NCBI GenBank assembly: GCA_937893945.1
Contig: CALCTA010000033.1
Coordinates: 1 to 7,876 of the forward strand
Source: an uncultured Clostridia bacterium
Lineage (GTDB): Bacteria > Bacillota > Clostridia > Oscillospirales > CAG-272
Direction: 5' to 3'
Length of the DNA stretch: 7,876 nt
Under the pieces are notes generated by a model. The model saw only the letters and a program-made list of their open reading frames with translations, did no database searches and was not told the DNA's origin. Below, in pieces: positions 1 to 6,827 of this stretch; within the stretch, counting starts at the first letter, position 1; every line of letters begins with the position of its first letter. The position numbers and the translations under genes are program-made.

Positions 1-1
1 T

Positions 2-166
2 GATATCTTTGCTAATGGTAAGGGTAAGCAGAATGGTAAGGATGCTGGTAAGTTCTATACAGGTTATAATGCTGAAGGAAAACCTACCGACTTCCCAGGA
101 GATATCAAGAGTGGTTCAGGTATTGACTACCACATGCTAGCATGTCGTTTCCAGGTGGCATTCTAA
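2..166 (+). CDS. C-terminal fragment of an outer-membrane beta-barrel (porin-like) protein, partial at 5' end
   Basis: An open frame runs from the window edge to TAA at 164-166 and gives the last 54 residues of a protein. The fragment has a Gly/Lys/Asn-rich loop-like stretch (NGKGKQNGKDAGK) and ends in alternating polar and hydrophobic residues, IDYHMLACRFQVAF, with a terminal phenylalanine. That ending is the classic signal recognised by the outer-membrane barrel assembly machinery. Codons are dominated by GGT, AAG, GCT and ATC, as in highly expressed Bacteroidota genes and unlike the rest of the window. A substrate or exact family cannot be read from 54 residues; a Prevotella/Bacteroides porin is my guess. 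A protein of this kind needs an outer membrane, which most Clostridia lack. It therefore does not belong with the genes after position 400. Confidence 0.7.
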   Translation, partial: DIFANGKGKQNGKDAGKFYTGYNAEGKPTDFPGDIKSGSGIDYHMLACRFQVAF

Positions 167-174
167 TGCAGCCT

Positions 175-205
175 TTTGAATTAAATAAACCAATTAATAA
201 CTTTT
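175..205 (+). promoter_or_regulatory. Possible Bacteroidota-type promoter
   Basis: TTTG at 175-178 is followed after 19 bases by TAACTTTT at 198-205. This is close to the Bacteroidota sigma-ABfr pattern (TTTG, about 19-20 bases, TAnnTTTG), with only the last base off. Transcription would start near 212, just before the lipoprotein ATG at 220. The region is AT-rich, so a chance match is possible. Confidence 0.4.
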
Positions 206-219
206 TAATTTTAAACATT

Positions 220-450
220 ATGAAAAAGATTTTTGTATTTGCAGCTGTAGCTGCTTTTGCACTTAGTGCATGTGAGAAGAATGGTGGTCCTCAGGTTGAT
301 GGTAGCGGTGATAGCGGAAACGCAACTGTTGAAGGTCTTGTAATGAATGAGCTTGATGCTCTTGCGAATATAGATTTCGAGACCCGCTCGAGGGAAATCA
401 GTTCTTCAGCGAATGGATGGGCGCGGGAACTCTACCGCCACGCGCGATAA
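220..450 (+). CDS. 5' fragment of a Bacteroidota lipoprotein, broken at the contig junction
   Basis: The ATG at 220 opens a textbook lipoprotein signal: MKK, a hydrophobic run ([11 protein letters not shown]), then the lipobox LSAC with the lipidated cysteine at residue 19. A Gly/Ser/Asp-rich spacer follows, and the region up to about residue 54 ([12 protein letters not shown]) looks native. No Shine-Dalgarno precedes the start, only AT-rich sequence, as is usual in Bacteroidota. I prefer this ATG to the in-frame one at 142, which overlaps the end of the preceding gene and would bury the signal peptide. From roughly base 380 the frame reads the antisense of the UPF0210 gene and stops by chance at 448-450. 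The real protein is therefore probably longer and its 3' part is missing. Mature function unknown; it follows the porin-like gene directly. Confidence 0.6.
   Translation: MKKIFVFAAVAAFALSACEKNGGPQVDGSGDSGNATVEGLVMNELDALANIDFETRSREISSSANGWARELYRHAR
373..399. other. Junction between Bacteroidota-like and Clostridia-like DNA (probable assembly chimera)
   Basis: Left of here the lipoprotein is still in coding register; right of here the UPF0210 gene ends at 398-400 with its complete family-typical C-terminus. This leaves at most about 17 bases between two incompatible gene styles and no room for a terminator. The junction contains GATTTC (373-378) and its reverse complement GAAATC (394-399), plus CTCGAG at 388-393. 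The inverted match may have helped template switching or misassembly, or may be chance. Confidence 0.6.
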
Positions 451-1762
451 AATCAGCGCAGGAATAGTCGCTGAGCTTCATTATGGGAGCATATCCGAGA
501 AGACCGCCAAACTCAACGCTCTCTCCAACTCCCTTTCCGTAAGCAGGTATTATTCTTACCGCCGTGGTCTTGGTGTTTGCCACACCGATGGATATCTCAT
601 CCGCAATGATACCGCAGATAGTAGATGCGGGGGTATCGCCGGGTACTGCTATCATATCAAGACCTACCGAGCATACCGCCGTCATCGCCTCAAGCTTCTC
701 AATAGAGAGAGCGCCGACCTTTACGGCGTCTATCATTCCCGCATCCTCGGAGACGGGTATGAACGCGCCCGAAAGTCCGCCAACGTGCGAGGAAGCCATT
801 ACTCCGCCCTTCTTTACGGCGTCATTTAGCATCGCGAGTGCCGCGGTAGTACCGTGAGTACCGCATCGCTCGAGTCCCATTCCCTCAAGTATATGAGCGA
901 CCGAGTCGCCAACTGCGGGGGTGGGGGCGAGCGAGAGGTCAACTATACCAAAGGGAACGCCAAGTCTTCTTGACGCCTCGGTTGCTACAAGCTGTCCCAT
1001 TCTCGTTATCTTAAACGCGGTCTTCTTGATAACGTCGGCAAGCTCTGAGAAGTTGCAATCTCCCGCGCGCTTTATTGCCGAGCTTACTACCCCGGGGCCC
1101 GAAACGCCTACGTTTATGACCGTCTCAGCCTCGCCTACTCCGTGGAACGCGCCTGCCATAAAGGGATTATCCTCAGGAACGTTCGCAAATACTACGAGCT
1201 TCGCGCAAGCCATAGAGTCGTTATCACGAGTAAGATACGCCGCTTTTTTGATGATATCTCCCATCATAGCAACCGCATCCATATTTATTCCCGCCTTTGT
1301 GGAGGCAACGTTGACAGACGAGCAAACGCGCTCTGTCGATGCGAGAGCCTCAGGGATAGAAAGGATGAGGTTTCTCGCGTTATCGGTAAAGCCCTTCTGC
1401 ACGAGCGCGCTGTATCCGCCGATAAAGTTTATACCGAGCGTATGCGCGGCGCGGTCGAGGGTTGCGGCTATTTTAACGTAGTCCTCGGGGCTGTATCTTC
1501 CGCCTACGAGCGAGATGGGGGTTACAGATACGCGCTTATTGATTATCGGAATGCCGTATTCCTTTTCAATATCGCATCCGACCGCCACCAGCTTTTCAGC
1601 CCTTGTCGTGATCTTGTCGTATATTCTGTCGCAAACGGTGTCGATACCGTCGGCGGCACAGTCGTAGAGAGAGATACCCATGGTTATGGTACGAATGTCC
1701 AGGTTCTCCTCTTTTATCATATTTATAGTTTCAAAAATATCCTGTGCGCTAAGTAAATTCAA
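398..1762 (-). CDS. UPF0210 / PFL-like family protein (DUF711)
   Basis: A complete 454-residue protein of the UPF0210 (DUF711) family, often labelled 'PFL family' because its fold resembles pyruvate formate-lyase. Members are about 445-455 residues and cytoplasmic; no reaction is established that I know of. Family hallmarks seen: [10 protein letters not shown] (22-31), SALVQKG (118-124), CSSVN (147-151), GAFHGVGE (204-211), [10 protein letters not shown] (216-225), [18 protein letters not shown] (272-289), GTHGTTAA (301-308), GAFIPVSED (332-340) and the near-invariant tail [14 protein letters not shown] (441-454). The start is TTG at 1760-1762, chosen because AAAGGCGG lies 8 bases upstream and the N-terminus then aligns with the family ([17 protein letters not shown]). 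It is the second gene of an operon with the ACT protein, 38 bases downstream of that gene's stop. I see no glycyl-radical motif that would make it a true formate-lyase. Confidence 0.93.
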   Translation of the reverse strand: MNLLSAQDIFETINMIKEENLDIRTITMGISLYDCAADGIDTVCDRIYDKITTRAEKLVAVGCDIEKEYGIPIINKRVSVTPISLVGGRYSPEDYVKIAATLDRAAHTLGINFIGGYSALVQKGFTDNARNLILSIPEALASTERVCSSVNVASTKAGINMDAVAMMGDIIKKAAYLTRDNDSMACAKLVVFANVPEDNPFMAGAFHGVGEAETVINVGVSGPGVVSSAIKRAGDCNFSELADVIKKTAFKITRMGQLVATEASRRLGVPFGIVDLSLAPTPAVGDSVAHILEGMGLERCGTHGTTAALAMLNDAVKKGGVMASSHVGGLSGAFIPVSEDAGMIDAVKVGALSIEKLEAMTAVCSVGLDMIAVPGDTPASTICGIIADEISIGVANTKTTAVRIIPAYGKGVGESVEFGGLLGYAPIMKLSDYSCADFIARGGRVPAPIHSLKN

Positions 1763-1770
1763 AGTAAATT

Positions 1771-1778
1771 CCGCCTTT
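1771..1778 (-). promoter_or_regulatory. Ribosome binding site that fixes a TTG start
   Basis: On the minus strand AAAGGCGG (one base from AAAGGAGG) ends 8 bases before the TTG codon at 1762-1760. No in-frame ATG nearby has such a site, so TTG is the preferred start of the UPF0210 gene. Confidence 0.7.
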
Positions 1779-1800
1779 CTGTTCTCTCGTCAGAGCCGCT

Positions 1801-2070
1801 TCAGATCCTATGCATAGAATTGAAGATATCCTCGTGCATAGTGCGGATATCAAGGTCAGAGCTCTCACCCACGGTCTTCATCTCGTCAACGAAGGCAGTA
1901 AAGGGCATATTCAGCTCGGTTATGTCTATCACCATTATCATCGCGAAGTATTCCTTGAGAACGCTCTGCGAGATCTCAACTATATTCGCGCCTGCTTCAG
2001 CGCATTTTGCGCTGACCTTTGAGATTATTCCCTTGCTGTCGTGTCCGACTACGGTAATTATTGCATTCAT
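1801..2070 (-). CDS. ACT domain-containing protein, UPF0237 family
   Basis: An 89-residue protein made of a single ACT-type regulatory domain. ACT domains bind small ligands, often amino acids, usually as dimers. The family pattern is clear: MNAIITVVGHDSKGIISKVS at the N-terminus, then GANIVEISQSVLKEYFAMIMVID (about 28-49). The glycine-rich turn GHDSKGI is where ACT proteins commonly bind ligand. I chose ATG at 2070 rather than the in-frame ATG at 2082: the later start gives the usual family length and N-terminus and has AAGGATGG upstream at an 11-base spacing, whereas the earlier one has no room for a binding site. It is the first gene of a two-gene operon with the UPF0210 gene, a pairing seen in many Firmicutes such as streptococci. 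Its ligand is unknown; sensing for its partner is inference. Confidence 0.9.
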   Translation of the reverse strand: MNAIITVVGHDSKGIISKVSAKCAEAGANIVEISQSVLKEYFAMIMVIDITELNMPFTAFVDEMKTVGESSDLDIRTMHEDIFNSMHRI

Positions 2071-2111
2071 AGAGTTTACCATCCTTGGATTTAAAAATTT
2101 CTACCATTAAA

Positions 2112-2140
2112 ATTATATCACACTAAAGCGCTTTTTGCAA
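2112..2140 (-). promoter_or_regulatory. Sigma-A promoter for the ACT-UPF0210 operon
   Basis: On the minus strand TTGCAA (2140-2135) is followed after exactly 17 bases by a perfect TATAAT (2117-2112), with TG one base before it (extended -10). The start of transcription is expected near 2105, giving a leader of about 35 bases before the ATG at 2070. Confidence 0.75.
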
Positions 2141-2188
2141 CGCTTTATTTTCATTTTTTTAGTATTCCGGAAAACTTTTAGCCGACAT

Positions 2189-2216
2189 GCCCTGTCGCAA
2201 TAAGCGACAGGCTTTT
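2189..2216 (+). terminator. Orphan hairpin with short T run (terminator-like)
   Basis: CCTGTCGC (2191-2198) and GCGACAGG (2204-2211) form a perfect 8-bp stem around the loop AATAA, followed by CTTTTA. The T run is short. It faces the large gene but lies upstream of that gene's promoter, so it cannot end either flanking gene. It may insulate the large gene from upstream transcription, end a small RNA, or be a relic. Confidence 0.4.
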
Positions 2217-2310
2217 ACAGTAAATCCTCAGGTGCGACATTCTTCCCCATTTTTTGTGATGATAAGTACAATAATTTTAAGTTTTTTTGCAAAATCTTTT
2301 AGGTATATTA

Positions 2311-2339
2311 TTGACTTGATTTACATATATTGGTATAAT
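2311..2339 (+). promoter_or_regulatory. Strong sigma-A promoter for the large surface protein
   Basis: TTGACT (2311-2316), a 17-base spacer and a perfect TATAAT (2334-2339), with TG at 2331-2332 making an extended -10. Transcription should begin near 2346, leaving a leader of about 36 bases. This also shows that the coding start must lie after about 2346. Confidence 0.8.
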
Positions 2340-2364
2340 AACCAAGAGGAAACCAAATCTATCC

Positions 2365-2370
2365 GGAGGA
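2365..2370 (+). promoter_or_regulatory. Ribosome binding site deciding the large gene's start
   Basis: GGAGGA sits 11 bases before the ATG at 2382. The next codons encode a lysine-rich N-terminus and a signal sequence, which supports this ATG over the upstream in-frame starts. Confidence 0.75.
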
Positions 2371-2381
2371 AAACAAAAGCA

Positions 2382-5300
2382 ATGAAAACCAAAGAAAAAC
2401 AGGGATATAATTATCTTCTCAGCCTCGCCGCCATTCTTCTCATACTAAGTTGCGCATTTTTGTGCGGCATCTTGCCCACGGGCGCGGCACAGAGCGTCTC
2501 GGGAAATAATTTTATTGAGGAAAATTACAATATGACAGAAGAATATTCTGCGCTTCTCGGCGAGGAGAGCAATATTTATTCTTCGCTTGACGGGACGGCT
2601 CAAAAGGAGATAAGCAAGAGCGTTCTGAATTTGATAAACGCTTATCGCAAGGAGCTTCTCGACCTTCAGAGCCACCCCGACGCCGACAAGAGACTGCTGA
2701 CAAAGGAGATAAAGCTCGCCTATTCAAAGGGCTGTGCCGTAGGCACTCTCGGATGGATATATTACTACAACTATCCGCGTCTGTTCAACGAGGACTCGCA
2801 AGTTGCGATAAACGGCGCCTATGAAAAATACCTCTCTGAAATAGACAGTGCCACCGATGCCGCGGTACTCTCAGCACGTGCCGAGGTCATTGCCACTGAG
2901 ATGAACCGCGCGGTTTACGCTCAGCTTATCAAGGAGCTTGCAAAGGAGGGAGATTCGCTCGCCTCAGCGTCGGTCATCGCAGGTGGACTTGCGAGATCCG
3001 AGAGCATTGACGCATCCGATCTGTTCGCGCTTGAGCTTTCGACGGTGCTTGAGGAGACAGAGCACGCCCTCATGCTACAGCGTGGGCGCGATCAGCTTTC
3101 AGCACAGTTAAAAGACATCTTCTCTATTATTCTGCCCGAGGCAGACTATTCATCCGACAAGACTGTCGCGCTTTTTACCTATAAGCTCAAAAACGCCGAA
3201 ACGCTTCAGGCAATGAACAGCGCGCTTCAATCAACCCTGCAAACTCTTCTCTCTGTACCCGAGAGCGATATATATTCACGCCTCTATAGAAGTCAGCTGA
3301 GCGAAAGCATCGCCGCTGCTACTCTTAAAGCCTCAAACGAGGATAGAGCGGCAGACCTGCTGCCCCTATTTTCAAGCTTTCCCGAGCTTTCCGCGAGAGC
3401 AGAAGCGAAGGACAAGATCCGCGCTATACTCTTAGCTCCCACCTCGGCTGACAACACTCTTCTTTTAAATATAGAAAAGCAATTCAACGGTGAGGGCGGT
3501 CTTGTAGATCTTGCCCCCAAGGAGACCTTGCCGCTCGAGATAACACGCGCAAGCACCGTCAGATCCTGCCATTCCATATATACCGCCACTCTTGCGGAGC
3601 TTGAAATAGTTCTTCTCCCCTACGGATATTCAAGCTTTAGCGAGCGTACAGAGCTTTGCTTTGAAAGCTTTACCGAAAAGCTTTATGCACTTGAGGGATA
3701 CTCAGGCTTTGAGGAGGCATGTAGCAACCTGCTTGCCGATACCGAGCGCACGCTCTCAAATATCCTTTGCGAAGCAAAGGCGGAGCGTTTTCTGCTCGAT
3801 CACAAGGATATCCTCTCAAAGCCTACGGAGGCTCTTAACGTAAAGGACGAGCTTGCGCTCAGACGTGCGCTGGACGACTACTCTGAGCTTGAGGAGAACG
3901 TGCGTCAAGCACTTGTAAGCCAGATAAGCTCTATTGCCGAAAAATATAATAACGTGCTTTCGCAAATAATACGGTCAAAGCTAAAAGACGACGCTCTTTA
4001 CCTTGATTTATGCGAAAGTATTTGTAAAGAGCTGTACGAGCTTCCAAAAATAAATATTGCGGAATATTACAATAACTGCGATCAAGTGTTGAAAAAGTCC
4101 GACTTTCTCGTCTCGCTTATAAATTCCTATCGCGCTCTCTGCTCGAGCGAGCTTTACACTTCATTTAACGCGGGAGAGCGTGAGGAGCTTATAATCATAT
4201 GTCGCGAATCCGCAGAAAGCATCAGTTCTATCGACGTCAACGACAAGGCGATATTTGAAAGCGAGCTTAGCGATATCCTTGAGGATTCAAGAATAAAAAT
4301 GAGTCGAGTAAACGAGACCGTGCGCATACGCGTAGCCGCCCGTTCTTCCGAAAATGCGCAGATAAAGGCGCTCGTGGCGGAAGCCAACGCCAAAATAAAG
4401 GCATCCTATGACAAGGCAGAGATGATCTCGGTCGCCGACAAAGCGATATTCAAGATCAACCGCCTGCTCAGCGTAGATGCAATAGAGCTTTATGCAGAGG
4501 AGAAGAAGTATCTGATAGGCGAGATGGAATTCCTCACCTCAGACGAAAAAAGCGGATTTTCTGCCGCTATCGACTCCTTAAAGCTAAGCTCTGCCGAAAG
4601 CGCAAAGGTAGCCGAAAATCTCACTGTCCTCGGATTTATCTGGAATACGTTTAGCGAAAAGCTCGGGGAAATATATCGGGAAAGCGACGAAAAGAACCTC
4701 GTGCGCTCAAAGGACGAGCATATATATCTCTTTGATAAGGAGATAGAAAAGCTGACAGACGACATTCGCGCAATGATCCATCTTTCCTCTGCTGCTTGTG
4801 AGGAATATTTGAATAAGCTAAGCCAGCTTCAAGTATCCTTCAAGTCAAAGCTCATCACACTGCAAAGCAGCGATCAAGTAGAGACACTCTACAAGGAAAA
4901 CCTTGAATCACTTAACTCAATTCGCATTTCCGCATCGGGAAAAAATCTTGAAAATTACAAAGCCATTCTTATTGACGAGCTTGATCTTCTCAAAAGCCTA
5001 AAAGCCAATTATTCTGCCGAAAATTACAATAAAGTGCTATTAACCATTGAGAGCGCAAGAGAGTCCGTTTCTGCCGCGGGAAGCATTGGTGCCTGCAACG
5101 ATATCCTTGCGAGCGCCAAGCAACAGATCGCCGCTATAAACGATCTGCTCGACGAAGCAAAGCAAGACGCCACCCTGAAGCTTGAAGCACTCGCCTCAAC
5201 CTACCGTTCACAGTCAGAGCTATACTCCGCAGCCGCACTCTCGGCAATAGATCAGATACTTTCCGAGGGCAAGCGACGCATAAACGCCTACTCGGAGATC

Positions 5301-6662
5301 GCCGATATTCCTTTGCTTAAAGCCGAGCTTGAGGAGCGATTGACCTCGCTACGCTCGGTCAAAAAGGATTATCTCACCACCTCTCCCTCAGGGCTTTCCT
5401 TTACCGACGTGGGCGCTGAATATCCGCTCCAATACGACTTCAGCTCGGGATATTGGGGACTTCTTCACGCCAAGGACGGCTTATCTCCCGACGCTATTCT
5501 TTCTATAGGCTATCTTGATATCTCTGAGGCCGCCGATGTGCAAAAGCTTATACAGCGCGCGGCTAAGGACGGAAATATAAAATATTTCGGCAGTAAGCTT
5601 GATGCTTCAACCAAGGATCTCATCAAGAGCGGAGTGATCGCCCTCGGCTTTGATATAAGCCTCGAAAACACCGCCCCCATCAACTTCCCCGTTACCCTGC
5701 AGATGCTCCTACCCTCATCCGTAAGAGAGGAAAAAGTTATCGGTGTTGCATTCGTCGGAGAAGATAATAGTGTTGAATTTTACAGCATTGAGCAAAGAGA
5801 CCTCTTAATATCTCTATCGTTAGAACATTTTTCTCGTTATTATATTGTGGTGGAAAACACAATAGACCTGTTTCCTCTGATCATGCTTCTTACCGCGCTC
5901 ATAATATTTGAGTTCCTCATTTTCGGACTTCTTATATTCATCAGAGCAAATCGCAAAAGAAAGGAGAATAGCAATATGCTTCCCATGCTTTCAGCGTCCT
6001 TTATAAATCCCTTCACTATAGCCGGTGCCGCCCGTATTCGTCCATCAGGTGCTGTCGGTACGACCGTATTGCTGTCTGTCGCCGCGCTCGCGCTCGGCTG
6101 CGGTATCGCTCTGCTCTTGCGTGCCGAGCTTCGCGAGTCAGCCGCAAAGAAGACACGGAGCGTGCCAAGGAAGCGCAAAGCACCCGAGCCTGCCGACACC
6201 CCTTTGTTAAGCTCGGTAAAAAGATCCTTGCTCAAAGCAAAGGTTTACGAGCTTAATCCTGCCAAGGAGCTTCTAAGGGAGGGGCGAGACGAGCATTACT
6301 TCGACGAGGAAACGTCCGAGAAAGAAAAGATACCCTGCACAGTAGGCGCGGCGGGAGAGGATGAAATATCCGAGGTAAGCTACGAACCGGCATACGACGA
6401 GGAGAGCGCAAGCTCAAAGCACCGAAAGCATAAATGTGAGATCAACCTTGACGTCATCGCGGGCAGCTTTGAGGCAGGAGAGCTGGTTACACTTGAGGCG
6501 CTGAAGAGCCGCAATATCGCCCCAAAGAGAGCGGACCACCTCAAGATACTCGCTCGCGGCGCGATCTCAAAGCCGCTTATCGTTGAGGCACACGATTTCA
6601 CCCACGCCGCCGAGGAGATGCTCAGAGCGGCGGGGGGAGAAGCTATCCGTATCCGTCGCTGA
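2382..6662 (+). CDS. Giant exported helical membrane-anchored protein with C-terminal uL15-like domain
   Basis: A 1426-residue protein of unknown function. In order: a basic N-terminus (MKTKEKQ) and hydrophobic core (about 11-31), with a plausible signal-peptidase site near TGAAQS (33-38); about 960 residues of charged, Leu/Ala/Glu/Ser-rich helix, probably coiled coil or helical-bundle repeats, including a FIVAR-like unit around 872-927 (NYSAENYNKVLLTIESA); a beta-rich juxtamembrane domain (about 1004-1160) ending LSLEHFSRYYIVVE, a motif common just before the anchor of Gram-positive surface proteins; a clear membrane segment (1163-1187) followed by RANRKRK; a second probable one (1224-1246); a very basic linker; and a tail (1353-1426) resembling the C-terminal part of ribosomal protein uL15. 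There is no LPXTG sorting signal. It has its own promoter and a downstream hairpin, so it is probably monocistronic. Large Clostridia proteins of this design are, as I recall, sometimes labelled 'uL15 family ribosomal protein', but this is clearly not the ribosomal protein. Confidence 0.85.
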   Translation: MKTKEKQGYNYLLSLAAILLILSCAFLCGILPTGAAQSVSGNNFIEENYNMTEEYSALLGEESNIYSSLDGTAQKEISKSVLNLINAYRKELLDLQSHPDADKRLLTKEIKLAYSKGCAVGTLGWIYYYNYPRLFNEDSQVAINGAYEKYLSEIDSATDAAVLSARAEVIATEMNRAVYAQLIKELAKEGDSLASASVIAGGLARSESIDASDLFALELSTVLEETEHALMLQRGRDQLSAQLKDIFSIILPEADYSSDKTVALFTYKLKNAETLQAMNSALQSTLQTLLSVPESDIYSRLYRSQLSESIAAATLKASNEDRAADLLPLFSSFPELSARAEAKDKIRAILLAPTSADNTLLLNIEKQFNGEGGLVDLAPKETLPLEITRASTVRSCHSIYTATLAELEIVLLPYGYSSFSERTELCFESFTEKLYALEGYSGFEEACSNLLADTERTLSNILCEAKAERFLLDHKDILSKPTEALNVKDELALRRALDDYSELEENVRQALVSQISSIAEKYNNVLSQIIRSKLKDDALYLDLCESICKELYELPKINIAEYYNNCDQVLKKSDFLVSLINSYRALCSSELYTSFNAGEREELIIICRESAESISSIDVNDKAIFESELSDILEDSRIKMSRVNETVRIRVAARSSENAQIKALVAEANAKIKASYDKAEMISVADKAIFKINRLLSVDAIELYAEEKKYLIGEMEFLTSDEKSGFSAAIDSLKLSSAESAKVAENLTVLGFIWNTFSEKLGEIYRESDEKNLVRSKDEHIYLFDKEIEKLTDDIRAMIHLSSAACEEYLNKLSQLQVSFKSKLITLQSSDQVETLYKENLESLNSIRISASGKNLENYKAILIDELDLLKSLKANYSAENYNKVLLTIESARESVSAAGSIGACNDILASAKQQIAAINDLLDEAKQDATLKLEALASTYRSQSELYSAAALSAIDQILSEGKRRINAYSEIADIPLLKAELEERLTSLRSVKKDYLTTSPSGLSFTDVGAEYPLQYDFSSGYWGLLHAKDGLSPDAILSIGYLDISEAADVQKLIQRAAKDGNIKYFGSKLDASTKDLIKSGVIALGFDISLENTAPINFPVTLQMLLPSSVREEKVIGVAFVGEDNSVEFYSIEQRDLLISLSLEHFSRYYIVVENTIDLFPLIMLLTALIIFEFLIFGLLIFIRANRKRKENSNMLPMLSASFINPFTIAGAARIRPSGAVGTTVLLSVAALALGCGIALLLRAELRESAAKKTRSVPRKRKAPEPADTPLLSSVKRSLLKAKVYELNPAKELLREGRDEHYFDEETSEKEKIPCTVGAAGEDEISEVSYEPAYDEESASSKHRKHKCEINLDVIAGSFEAGELVTLEALKSRNIAPKRADHLKILARGAISKPLIVEAHDFTHAAEEMLRAAGGEAIRIRR
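6438..6659 (+). other. uL15-like C-terminal domain within the giant protein
   Basis: Residues 1353-1426 follow the C-terminal layout of bacterial ribosomal protein L15: a glycine-containing turn then a helix (FEAGELVTLEALKSRNI), a central strand KILARG, then KPLIVEAHDFTHAAEEML and the closing AAGGEAIRI. In true L15 the matching elements are a KIL-x-G strand, a 'T/K-K-x-L-x-V' strand, an 'A' helix and a final AAGG. L15's basic, rRNA-binding N-terminal half is absent. The resemblance is judged by eye from remembered L15 sequences, not from a search. Confidence 0.65.
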
Positions 6663-6670
6663 TAAAATAG

Positions 6671-6703
6671 GAAAGGAACGGTCGCAGATCGACCGTTCCT
6701 TTC
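6671..6703 (+). terminator. Strong hairpin, probable terminator of the giant gene
   Basis: GAAAGGAACGGTCG (6671-6684) and its exact complement (6690-6703) form a 14-bp stem with loop CAGAT, starting 8 bases after the stop codon. The T-rich part lies within the 3' arm (CCTTTC) and is followed by TCTGATAG rather than a long T run. Termination is likely but the T tract is poor. Confidence 0.7.
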
Positions 6704-6757
6704 TCTGATAGAAATTATAGCACTTTAAAGAAAAAACGCCAAATCAGTACAAAGCTC

Positions 6758-6786
6758 TTGCTTTTTTTGAAAAATTGTGCTACAAT
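6758..6786 (+). promoter_or_regulatory. Promoter for smpB
   Basis: TTGCTT (6758-6763), 17 bases, then TACAAT (6781-6786), with TG at 6778-6779 as an extended -10. The expected transcription start near 6793 excludes in-frame start codons upstream of it, including GTG at 6777. Confidence 0.65.
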
Positions 6787-6810
6787 ATGCTTATCTCTCA
6801 AACAAATTAC

Positions 6811-6819
6811 GAAAGGAGG
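6811..6819 (+). promoter_or_regulatory. Ribosome binding site deciding the smpB GTG start
   Basis: GAAAGGAGG, a near-perfect match to the 16S anti-SD complement, lies 8 bases before the GTG at 6828. Confidence 0.85.
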
Positions 6820-6827
6820 ACTTGCCC

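Larger units (their letters stand above)
2071..2381. other. Divergent intergenic control region
   Basis: These 311 bases separate two divergent transcription units and contain no convincing protein gene. They hold a promoter for each side, an orphan hairpin with a short T run near the middle (2189-2216), and a second weak inverted repeat, TAAAGCG/CGCTTTA (2124-2130 and 2141-2147), followed by T-rich sequence. The open frame that extends the large gene upstream to 2187 runs through the promoter and is not coding. Confidence 0.7.

Noticed and set aside
398..1762. Several plus-strand open frames of 100-200 codons opposite the UPF0210 gene
   Set aside because: They are antisense shadows of a well-conserved gene, with no binding sites and no recognisable motifs.
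2187..2381. N-terminal extension of the giant protein by 65 residues
   Set aside because: It contains the gene's own promoter (2311-2339) and lies upstream of the expected transcription start. The ATG at 2382 has a good binding site and opens a signal peptide.
5840..6235. 131-codon minus-strand frame opposite the membrane segments of the giant gene
   Set aside because: It is antisense to a frame with coherent domain structure, and its composition is explained by that gene's codon bias.
6777..6827. 17-residue N-terminal extension of SmpB
   Set aside because: It begins inside the -10 region of the smpB promoter. The GTG at 6828 has a near-perfect binding site and gives the normal family N-terminus.
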